Positions 44,701 to 55,600 of a DNA stretch of 64,000 nucleotides are shown piece by piece. Every line of letters begins with the position of its first letter. The first letter of the stretch is position 1. The stretch comes from Protonemura montana. Lineage: Eukaryota; Arthropoda; Insecta; Plecoptera; Nemouridae. The position numbers and the translations under genes are program-made. The stretch covers positions 17,885,076 through 17,949,075 of the forward strand of contig OX387604.1 in NCBI GenBank assembly GCA_947568835.1, read 5' to 3'. The notes under the pieces were generated by a model. The model had not been told where the DNA came from and searched no databases. It saw nothing but the letters and a program-made list of their open reading frames with translations.

Positions 44701-45480
44701 GCTTATTACCTGTACATTTTCTTGTATTTGTAAAATTATAGCTTAACGTACAACGCTGCTAAGTTCAAGTATTTTTCTAGCATTTAATGAAAATTGATTG
44801 TGAGACGTCATAAAGGTGTTACAAAAGGTTTTCAGAAAACCCGAAAAATCTTGTTGACAAGATTCGCGGAGCTGTTATTGCTGTCTGCTTTGTGTTGTCC
44901 ATAGAAAAGACAGCTGATCTTCACTATTACGATAATTACATAAAATAATTTGTAAAAAAAAATATATATATATTTTTACTCGGTGATTATAACACCGTTG
45001 AAAAAACCATTAAATTTACCATTGAAAATACAATTGGGTAAACGATTGACAGTACCACCAAATTATGATTGAAAATACCAGTGGGTAAATAATTAATAAC
45101 ACCATGGATACACTATTACCGGCAATTGAAACCCTAGTGACAGGGAAGATGCTTGGTGTATATTTTCCATGAGCAGTTTCTTGTAGAAAAGCCACAACTC
45201 ACCTTCACAAAAAAATAGTTGAGCGGCAAAACCAAACAAGTTAATCTTCCAACTCGATCTTTTTAAACCACACGAGAAAGACCACAGAAAATCTTCGCCA
45301 CTGAATTGATAAATGTTGCTTTGCACCTTCGGTGAAAATCTACCAACTTGTTGCTTTATTCCAAGATTTAGTGGAACTGGGCACTTGATTAAAAGTGCAT
45401 TCGGTTTTATACCAGCAGAGAAAGTACGCAGCGGCGTCGGCGTCGGCGGCGCCTCGATCGGTGCACCTCAAGCAAGCACA
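41746..45480. other. Gene-poor sequence
   Basis: No exon supported by both splice sites and recognisable protein was found on either strand. Open frames at 43326-43529 and 43606-43833 show no motif or splice context. A degenerate simple repeat of ACCATT(G)AAAATAC type lies at about 45005-45090. Confidence 0.4.
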
Positions 45481-45492
45481 TTCACGGACATG

Positions 45493-45602
45493 TGCACAGG
45501 TACAGGTACAGGCACAGGCACAGGCACAGGCACGGGCACGGGCACGGGCACGGGCACGGGCACGGGCACGGGCAAGGGCACGGGCATGGGCACAGGCGCA
45601 GG
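45493..45602 (+). repeat. Hexanucleotide GGCACR tandem repeat
   Basis: About eighteen units of GGCACG/GGCACA follow a few GGTACA units. Since 6 bp is a multiple of 3 and the unit lacks stops, several long spurious frames appear on both strands (Thr-Gly, Ala-Arg, Pro-Val repeats). Confidence 0.9.
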
Positions 45603-45880
45603 AACTTGGTGCGCCCCTCGTTGGTGAACCCCTCGTTGATGAAACCCTTGTTGGTAAATTAATTTTTTGTGAATATTTTTTGGTGAATCCATAGTTGGTA
45701 AATCCCTCTTTGATGGACTTCATGTTGGTGAAACTACTGCTGGTGATCTCCTTGCTGGTGCATTCATTTTTAGTGAACATCTTGTTCAAAGATGCTAGAA
45801 TATAACCTTCGGTTGGTAAATAACCTTCAGATCTTGTTGCTGAATTCGTTGTCTGTGAACCCTTCGTTATGGATTTCGTC
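45603..45880 (+). repeat. Degenerate GTTGGTGAA-type tandem repeat
   Basis: Irregular units of about 12-15 bp (TTGGTGAACCCCTCG, TTGATGAAACCCTTG, TTGGTAAATCCCTC) continue from the hexamer array. They decay toward 45880. No coding meaning is apparent. Confidence 0.65.
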
Positions 45881-48800
45881 GTAGGTAAGAAATTATGTGC
45901 AAGTACCGACAGAAACCGACCTACACTGCCGACAGCAAGGGACGCCGACTTAGGGAACTGCCCTCTAACAGTGCTGTAGCATGATTCATCGAACGGTCTT
46001 GTAGACTAATTGGGCTGTTAATTAACTTTATTGGACAGTTTGTGCCCATAGTTTGTTCATTGTTAAACTATAGCTCTCTTCACACATAAATCGCGGAGAT
46101 GTTTTTTGGTGCAGAAAAAGATGAAACAAGTTTTTTTTAGAGTTATTAATCAGGTCAAAATGTTTTGATTGAGTTTTGTTTGTTACCACATTGAATCAAG
46201 ACATTCGAGTAAGAAGTTGAGCATTCATCAGGCAGCAGAAAACGCGTAAAGAAATCCGTATCTTGATCCGGGTTCAGGTGATTGACAGTTTCACGCTGCG
46301 AGTTTCATTTCAAGAAGGATATCTTATAAATACAAATACATTATTAATTGCTGAACGAAAACGGTCAGATACCTGTCCTCCGATAAGATATTTCATGCAC
46401 AATCATTCACAACTATGCACAATTCCCACGAATAGTTATTTGCAGTTCGCTAATTCCTCCTTGTAGAACGGGTGTTCTCCCAAATTTCGTGCTACCGTGA
46501 AGTTGCACGTGATCTTGATTGATTTGGAGATGGACTCTGAGAGACGGTTACGCTATTTTGTGGTTTTTTCTTCAATCAAACGATAGTGGTTACTAAAGTC
46601 GCGGTTACTGGTCTTCATCCATCACTGGAAATGCAACTCTCGATTTCAAAGCTTGGTCTTTCACTGTTATTGGCGTAGTCACTGGACTGGACTATTATAG
46701 CACCTAGATCGTAGGTATCATGCAAACTATCTGTTAATCTTTGTCTGGGTTGTAAATAAACGCAGGTAAACGCTATGTCATTGTGATTTAACTCCAATGA
46801 TGTCCAAATGTGCAGTTATTTTAAGAATAAATTATAATACCTATATTACTGTATTTTGGATATGTTACTAACTGTAACTGTAGATACTTCACTTTCCACT
46901 TAACTTTATTGATTTTTGAGTTATATTTTTATTTCCCTTTCCATACTTGTACAAAGACTAGTAAACGTGGTACAAATATATCTGTTTAACATATTTTAAA
47001 ATAAAAAAACATAATTTAAAATAGCATCGAACGTTTTATTAAGGCAAATTAATGTTATTATCATCATATTATGTTTCATTTCTCTGTGCATGCTCTGTCT
47101 TGCGGAATCAGGCAGTATAATTTTGCTATATCTACGATTACTCATACGCTCCTCGACCCAATTTCATCTCGAGTCGAAGAAGAATTTTGAACGACCTTGG
47201 CCATACTCATACTGAAAAACAAATCTCTCATTCTCAGAATGAAATGAAGTGTATCATATTCTGAGCGCTACGACAGATAGCGAAATGATTTACAATCATA
47301 GCATTTGAATCATGATTAAAACTCACCATTATTTGCGCCGACAAACAATTGAAATTCAGCTAGGATCAATCAATCGTGACACTTGCCGGAAAGATAAATA
47401 TAAGAAAATTGTATGCTGTGAAGTTATCTGGCAAGGTGCTTTTCAATTAAGTACACCTTGACTTAACCGATCGAAAACTTGGCATGTTTTTCAAGAACTG
47501 CATTGCCGCTAAGTTGGCAGAAAAACCATTCAGAAATGTAAAAGTGATCTGAAGATCAGATGAAAAAGCATTAGATTGGACTTTGCACGAGATTTCACGA
47601 TGTCTGTTTTCACCGAGCTCGTATTTCACGGATATAATGACGTGCATGCCTTTAACTGTAGGTACTTTAATTGAAATGTTTCAATTGGCTCTCAATAGCA
47701 ATATCGAGGAAACAAAAAGCATACTCTGTTATAACATTTTGAACAGGAATCAAAATGTGTGTAAGTTAACAAATACATAACATGTAACGGACTACTTAGC
47801 AATCAACTTATCCGCCATTTAAAATGTTTGTGACACACACTTGACGCTTCCCGTCAAGTTTTGTGACATACTGTCACATTATTTCTTAATTCGCGGAAGA
47901 AGATTTCGGCGTGGTTCATCCTTATCTCCCTCGGTATCACATTATTGCAGGAAAATCACTTAGAAATTGTAACTTATTATCTAACTTGGCAGGGCAAGTA
48001 TCGTCACTGATCATCTTATTATTGAGCCCATGGCTGGCTACTGGAGCGTTATTCTTTGCTGCGACTAGGTTTTCACTTATTGCGACTAGGTGCCAGTGCA
48101 CGCACGAAATAGGCACGCAACTTACGCGTAGGCAAGCACCTTTACGAATGGTCGTTCTCCTTGGTTGCATTTGCCTTCCATTTCACATGAAATTGGAGCA
48201 GTAATTGTACATGCCACTCACTGGTGCGAACTGCAGGAATCAAGCCTGTTAAAATCTTATGTTATAGCTGCTGCTAGATCTCAATTACCTCCTTATTACA
48301 TTTATATATTAACCATAAATAATAATCACGTGGCGTGCAACATTAAGCCCTTTTACCCATTCATCATAGTATTTCAATTTTCATAAATCTCTGTTAAGCG
48401 AACATTACAATTTAATGTAACGTTATGCTCGTGGTAACAACGTTGTCGATTAAATATACGCAAGATATTTACAATTAGATATAAATGTATTACAGGTGAT
48501 TGTCAATTGTTTCAGATACGTTTTTCAGAATTATTTCAGAGCGTGTTTTTTTAGGTTTTGTGCTAGGAAAACTTATTCTGAAAGGTGGAGGTAGATAATT
48601 CGGAGCGGGAACCAACTGCCAGAGCGTCTAGCAAGCCGATGAATCACTCACGTAAAAACTTCCTCAAGAGCACAATCTTTGTGACCAAATGGTAATAAAA
48701 ATGAAACTAACCTTGTCGTAAGTTGACCTTCCCCATGTAGACTAAGAAAGTACCCAAATTTTCTAGTCTTGCGGTACGCTAATTTGCGGTCATAGTAATT

Positions 48801-49487
48801 ACAACGAGGTATTAGAAAGGTGGACACATACAGAATGTGCAGGTATTCAGATATCAAAGTAGTGTGAATTGATCTTGTAGCTGGAAATATTCAGAGAAGG
48901 TAGAACTAATATGAATAACTATCTCATGGCCGCGGGATGCAACCCAAAACACTTACACGGGCAAATTGTTACGATTGGACTCGTTCCTGTGTACCGCCTT
49001 GTGCACTCACAACAGCCTATCTTTAAAATGGTGAAATTAAATAAAATTGGAAACTAGATATCATGAAATTCTCACGACCCGCTAACCATGCAAAGCACGG
49101 AAAAATAGCCACGTGATCATTGCGACAAGGGCTTCGGGGTATTTCCAGTGTCATTAAGCAGTACCAGCACCCAAAGACCGATAATTGAGTCTATTTTTAA
49201 TATACGTACGTACCTCATCTACCTTTATTTACCAAACAGATCCATTAACCATGGAAATGAAAAACAATGTAGTCTGAGACGTTCTCATCTTTATACCCAT
49301 CTCTATCGATTCACGCGAATCATATTTCATAGGAAGTCAGAAAATCACTGATGTTGCTATGTTTTTATTGAACCAAACTAACCAAGCACATCAGATATTA
49401 TCTAGCTAGAAGACATGTGGGATTTGCAGTCACCTGGTGCAAAATGTTTGAGTACCTTCGATTATTGTTATCGATGATTATGATTAT
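45881..49487. other. Gene-poor AT-rich sequence
   Basis: Nothing beyond short chance frames was found. Several frames of 60-100 codons (46263, 47447, 47911) have neither conserved motifs nor good splice borders. Confidence 0.4.
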
Positions 49488-49908
49488 TGTATTTAACGAC
49501 GCACTGTTTTGACAACGGGCCCTTTGGCACTGGTCTAGTGGCGTCGGTGAATGAGTGGATGATGATGAGGATTATGATGAATCTAACCTAGCCTAGAAAG
49601 GAGGAGGATAAACCCGGTGCCGGAACTTAGCCTACTCCTGTCGAATAGCACCAATGGGACCACTGGCTTAACGTCCTTTCTGAAGGACGTTACAACGCGA
49701 ACAACCGGAATTCTCCACAAATCCATGCTGTCGAGAGGTTGATAAGCAAGGCGAGTGAAGTTGCTGTACTAACTTTCATTCCTCCAACCTCTCTCCCGAA
49801 CAGAACGGGTCACGTGTATGATGGTTACCCATCCAATACCTGACTCAGCGCAGTGTTGCTCAACTTTGGTGATCTCATGAAAGCCGGTGTTTCCAACACG
49901 TCAAACCG
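49488..49908 (-). mobile_element. 5S-like SINE, minus orientation
   Basis: On plus it reads TTTAACGACGCACTGTTTTG (tail), GGTCTAGTGGCGTCGGTGAA, CTTAACGTCCTTTC, CCTCCAACCTCTCTCCCGAA and GGTTACCCATCCAATACC to CCAACACGTCAAACCG (head). It is close to full length. Its head meets an inverted head fragment across a 14-bp inverted repeat. Confidence 0.82.
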
Positions 49909-49924
49909 TTCGGTTTGACGTGTT
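49895..49924. repeat. Head-to-head inverted junction of SINE fragments
   Basis: AACACGTCAAACCG and its exact reverse complement are separated by TT. The right arm starts a second SINE head (GGTTTGACGTGTT, then AGAAACACC) that breaks off at once. Confidence 0.85.
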
Positions 49925-50094
49925 AGAAACACCAAACCTTTAAACACGAATTGTAGATGATATGCGAAACGAAATTTCGAGGAAGACATTGATCATTTTT
50001 CTAGTTTCCTTTCATTTTCAAGAACGTCTAAGCAAAATCCTGTTTCAATTCATGACCGCGTATCGCGTGACGAAGGAGAGCCACCAAATGGTTT

Positions 50095-50642
50095 GACCGG
50101 AAGCACCGGTCCTCTTGAGATCAACGAAGTTAAGCAATACTACGCTGAGTCAGAATGGATGGGTGACCACCAAACAGCAGATAGTGTATTGATAACACCG
50201 GTTATTTGAGATCACAGAAGTTCTTCAAAACTGCGTCTCCGGATGGGAGACCATCATACACATTACCAGTCCTGTTCGGGAGAGCGATTGGAGGGAAAAA
50301 AGTTAGAACAGAAACTTCACTCACATTGCTTATAATTTCTCGACAGCATAGATTTGTAGAGGAACCCAGTTGTTAGAGTTGTACAATTCTTCGGAAATTA
50401 TGGTCTCATTTGTGCTTTTCGGCAGGAGTAGGCTGCGAGCCAGCACCGGGTTTCCCCTTCTCCTTTCTAGGCTAGGTAAGGTTCATCATCATCATCATCA
50501 TAACCCACTCATTCCACAGTGCCACAGGACCCGTTGTCAAAACCGTCTGTCATTAAACCCTTTGCACCAACCTCTTGAGATCACCATGCGAAGCAATACT
50601 TCACTGCGCAATGGTGGATGGGTATGGTGACCACCGAACGGT
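50095..50642 (+). mobile_element. 5S-like SINE followed by a second SINE head
   Basis: One head (GATCAACGAAGTTAAGCAA), a second partial head (GAGATCACAGAAG) and a full body end at about 50556 with AAAACCGTCTGTCATTAAACC. Another head follows at 50562-50642 (CTCTTGAGATCACC, GGATGGGTATGGTGACC). This looks like tandem, partly rearranged insertions. Confidence 0.65.
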
Positions 50643-50742
50643 TTGATGGGATGAAAATTTCGGAGTAGGTCACCCGGCGATAATGTCATAATAAAATGAT
50701 CAACGTCGGATATTTATGAACTAATGAATCAATCTTTTGACA

Positions 50743-51165
50743 GTTTGGACCATCATTGAATTAGGTCTGTTCGAGTTGTACTGTACTCGCTAAAGCCGTT
50801 CCAAGGTCGCACATTTTTAACAGCACGGAAAGTCTCTTTGTTGCTGATTGGCATAGGAGTTTATGTCTTTAATTATTTTTAGGCTAATTTTATTATCATT
50901 GCCACCCCATCATTCCCTGACCCATCATTCCCTGACCCATCATTCCCTGACCCATCATTCTCTGACCCATCTTTCACTGACCCATCATTCCCTTACCCAT
51001 CATTCCCTGACCCATCATTCACTGACCCGTCATTCTCTGACCCGTCATTCTCTGACCCATCATTCCCTGACCCATCATTCTCTGACCCATCATTCACCGA
51101 CGCCATCAGATCATTGTCAAGGACTTGGCGTGAAAACGGTGTCGTTCAACTACACAAATCAGTCA
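50743..51165 (+). mobile_element. SINE body and tail expanded by an internal minisatellite
   Basis: TCTGTTCGAGTTGTACTG and CTAAAGCCGTTCC match the SINE body. After the 15-bp array, CATTCACCGACGCCATCAGA and GAAAACGGTGTCGTTCAACTAC match its tail. Confidence 0.6.
50905..51097 (+). repeat. 15-bp minisatellite ACCCATCATTCCCTG inside a SINE
   Basis: About thirteen units of ACCCATCATTCCCTG with small variants. The array merges into the SINE's own CCCATCATTCACCGACGCC, so the unit likely arose from the SINE's ATCATCCACTCATTCACCG segment. The 15-bp period gives a spurious His-His-Ser-Leu-Thr frame. Confidence 0.9.
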
Positions 51166-52581
51166 TACGATAGAGCCTAGATTGTCAATTACGGGAAGGA
51201 AGATGGGGATAGCAGTGAATCATTTGAATATTGACGTATGTGAAATTAGAAATATATATTTTTTTCAATTAAGTATAAAAGGTTTAACCCTATCTGAGAC
51301 CTATACGGTTACGTACTGACAATGTTATAAAATACATGGCGCCATATCTGTAACGAACCTTATTTAAAGCATTTACATCTTTTCTTTATTCTGTTGGTGA
51401 TCGTGAAGCGGTGCGTGCACTTGCTGCTTAAAATACTGGAGACATTCTGTATAAAAATGAAATTCTAGCAATTTCTGGGTGCGTTACAATATATTGTCAT
51501 GAAAAAATAGAATAGCACACTTTCTAAACAAAACACAGAAAAGCACGTAATAATTTACAGCACCATTGTGATCAGCAGCTGTTTTAAGTAGCCTAGAGAT
51601 TCTGTTATGTCATGCAACTCAGATGACCTTAATCATAGCCCCAAGATGGCCCATTTTATCCTTTCTACCCGCTGTAATCTTACTGTCACTCTAGCTGAAT
51701 ATTTCCCGCAGCCTTTTACAAAACTAGTATTTCCGGACAAAACGGAATTTGAAAAACTTCAATCATATATTTATGTCGAACTTCACGGAGGTAGTGGCTC
51801 AGCACAATGTCATAACGGATTCACATTTGTTATTCCGGTTTCTTCAAATCGACGATGCTTGAGTTGTTTTCCAGAGATCAAGATTCAGCCGAGGAATTCT
51901 CGTAACCTCTCGGCACAGTGCAAGTTCATTGCTGCAAGAACAATTACCGGTGATTCAGTCCAGTGTAATTAGCAAGCGTAGTAAATGAGCGATTTGTGTC
52001 AGGTAGCGGGCTTGTTACTCTGAAATCTGCAGCGTGAAAATGTAGTTACTTTCGATTGGTTTACTATGACAAGAAAGTGCATAAAAGTTAAAACGGATGC
52101 CACCTATCTATGTCTCAACTTCCTAATCAATCTATTTAGAGCAATTGGTTCACTAATTATGCTGGAATAATTGATGGACAATAATTGATTAAACATCATG
52201 AACAAAGTGTTATTTCGTGATACTCAAATCGTGCTCCAACGATATGAAAAGTGCCAAGTTATTTTTCACTTGTGTTCCAATTAGGTAGGAGCTATTTTAG
52301 CTGCAAACGTGCACTCGGTAATTGATAATTGACTGTGAGAACTGTGAACATAATGTTGTTATTAATACCGGGTAATTATTTACCTGTTCAAGTAGGTCTT
52401 GACTCTTGAAGGTAGAGACAGGGGAGATTTAATAAGATATCTAAGTCGTCAGGCTGCGTTGATTGAGCTTGTTAGATAATAAAACTAAAGTGACAGCTAA
52501 GGTTTTTTTTGACATAGTCGTGCATTTCACATCCACACACATGTTTTACCTACACACCTACTTAATAAAGCTACCTTAGGG

Positions 52582-52587
52582 TTTATT
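52582..52587 (-). terminator. Polyadenylation signal of peroxidase gene C
   Basis: AATAAA on the minus strand lies about 58 nt beyond the proposed stop at 52645-52647, which supports that 3' end. Confidence 0.6.
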
Positions 52588-52644
52588 TCAACAATCGGTC
52601 AAAGTCAAAACATATTTCTATTGTTTCATTACCAATGCCAAAGA

Positions 52645-55600
52645 TCAATTATCTCTAAAATTTGAATTGATTTTACAAGGAAAGGTATCCCTGTTAAGAG
52701 AACTAATTACAAAGACACTTTCATTTTCTACCCACCTTGGGCTAGGCTTGCTGAAGACATCTGGCTGAATAGAAACCATGTCGTCTCCATTATCGCACAA
52801 GATCCTCGCAAGTGAAACTTTCTTCAATGAGCGTAGTTGTTCTGGAAGGAACCACAAAATATCGCGTGTTAATGATTGAAAACGGATAAAGTACTATTGT
52901 TTCAATTACAATTGGCCTCGCTATCCTTCATGACAACTTGTTGCAGCGCAGCTGGCATCCCTTACCACCAAGCCATGCTGGTAATTACGATGAAAAACCA
53001 ACAAATCCGGCAAGGCAAGAACAAGCAATGTCTATAACATGTCAACTGTCATCACTCTCATTACATTCAAGCATATCTAGGTCGAGCTGGAATTATTTAA
53101 CAATCTAATTAAGATAAGTAATAGTGCATTATTATATTATCAATGTTGATTGGTAAAATCTGGGCTACTTTTTAAGACGAACGCGTAATTGGTATGTTAT
53201 ATAAAACTTAAAGTGTGTACGACCTCTTACCTGGCGTAAATGAATGAGGTTGATTTCTCAAGTCATAGAAAAAGCGATCTCCCTTGAAGGTCCGTGCGAA
53301 TTGTTCCCCAAGGATGCACCTGAACGTGTGACCCAAGGAACTATCAGGTGCAGGCTGTTCGGAGAGTCCGCCCACCAGCAGGTCAACGTCGTCGGGGTGG
53401 CTGTAGACCCGGCGGAGCTCATCCACTACCTATGCCACAGTCACAAGAGAAACTAATTTATTCATTCATTCAATCATTGAACGTCTATTGGAGTTTAACG
53501 ACGCACTGTTTTGACATCTGGCCATGCGGACTGGTGAATGAGTGGATGATGGTGAGGATGATGATGAACCTAACTTAGCTTAGAAGGGAGGAGGGGAAAT
53601 CTGGTGCCGGCACGTAGCCTGTTATTAAAAAGCACCAAGGAGTCCACCGGCTTAAAAGGATTCCTTCACAAATCCATGCTGTCGAGAGGTTTATAAGCAA
53701 GGTGAATGAAGTTGCTGTACTGACTTTTATCCCTCCAACCTCTCTCCCAAACAGAACTAGTCATGAGTATGATGGTCACCCATCCAATATTTGACTCAGC
53801 GCAGTTTTGCTTAACTTAGGTGATCTCGTGAGCACAGGTGTTTCCAACACACCAAACCGTTCGGTGATTCATTCATTGCGAACCGTTTTGACAACAGGCC
53901 GGTGAGAATGATTTCTTACGTCGGTCAACAACTGGTGATGAGAATGATGATGAACCTATCCTAGTCTAGAAGGAAGAAGAAGAAACCCTATGCCGGCAGG
54001 TAGCTTACTCCTGTCGAAGACCAGAAAGGAGACCACCAGCTTAAGAATGATCTCAATGCTTCGGATCTTAAGGTTAAGCAGAAATCCACCTTAATGTAAA
54101 ATAACCCAATAAAATAGTTTGAATTTTGAATTTTAAAAAATCTTTTAGATGTAGAGAGGCCAAATATTGAGGCTAGACATTTTACTTCGATATCATAAAA
54201 ATGTAGACGCTACGAATGTTTCAAAACACTCTAAATGAGTGTCAAGTAGTGACTAGCTGAATAGCTCAACGAAAATTATGCGTCTCGCGCCGTTGCGCTC
54301 TCTTTCATTACGCACTCTTTCGCTACGTACTTTTTTTCGGAACTTTGAGAACAAATGTTGACGTCATTTTTTTATTTTTTTAATCAAAAGAGTTCAACCT
54401 AAATATTGGCTGTCTCTCTCTAGCGAAATACCAACGTATCTTATTGTTATCGATTTGAAAGCTTCAAGGTCATCGCTGAGTGAATGCTATTGTTTGCTTC
54501 GGCAAGATAATTCTTTATGATCCAGACACAGATCCAAAACTTTCGACGCAATCTCAGTAACGAAACGTCCAATAAAATCTTTAAGTGCACATACGATTTT
54601 TGATATTGAGCATCGGTTAGAATCTGCAATTAACATCGATTCAGCATCAAGCAAACCAAACATTTACAAAAATCGCAAAATCAAGAATTTTTATTTTCAT
54701 TTTGTGATGTGGTGCTGACTTAGCACTATTTGTTGAAAAAGTATGCGAGATAATATTCTCCAGAATTTTTACTTCTTTGAACTTGGAACATGAAGGATTC
54801 TTCTAAGTCCATGCTGTAGAGAGGTTGATACACAAAGCAAGTAAAGTTTTTCCTCAAAATCCCTCCAACCTATTTCGTGCACAGAACTGGTAAAGTGTGT
54901 GATGATCACCCATCCAATACCTGACCCAGCTCAGAGTTGCTTAACATTGGATCTAACGAGGACCGCTGTTTCCAACTCATCAAACCTTTTGACCGAACGG
55001 TTTGGCGTGTTGGATACACCGGTTCTCGTTAGATCACCGAAGTTAAGCAACACTGCGCTGAGTCAGGTATTGAATGGGTGACCATTATACACATGACCAG
55101 TTCTGTTCGGGAGAGAGGTTGGAGGGATGAAAGTTAGTACAGCAACTTCATTCGCCTTGCTTATCAACCTCTCGACAGCATGGATTTGTGGAGGAATCCT
55201 GCTGTTCGAGTTGTACCGTCCTTCGGAAGGGACGTGAAGCCAGTGGTCCCCTTGGAGCTCTTCGACAGGAGTAGGCTACGTGCCGGCACCGGGTTTCCCC
55301 TCCTCCCTTCTAGGCTAGGTTAGGTTCATCATCATCCTCATCATCATCCACTCATTCACCGACGCCATTAGACCAGTGCCGCAGGGCCAGTTGTCAAAAC
55401 AGTGCGTCGTTAAACACCACAAATAATAATAATTTTGAGGTGGTCACCCATCCAATATCTGACCCAGCCCAGTATTGCTTTACATCAGACACCTCACGAG
55501 AACCGGTGTTTCCAACACGACAAACTTTTGGGTCTGCCCATGACTATAAATTTATCACAACATTTATGTGGGAGTGAAACTTATTATAAGTATACATGAC

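Noticed and set aside
45313-45789. Overlapping 74-149-codon frames on both strands
   Set aside because: They are produced by the GGCACR hexamer repeat, which lacks stops in several frames. The peptides are pure Thr-Gly, Ala-Arg or Pro-Val repeats.
50863-51180. 105-codon frame of His-His-Ser-Leu-Thr repeats
   Set aside because: It is the translation of a 15-bp minisatellite inside a SINE, with no gene context.
51607-51972. 121-codon plus-strand open frame
   Set aside because: No recognisable domain, no flanking splice or promoter signal, and it lies just beyond the 3' end of gene C on the other strand. It could be real but cannot be supported.
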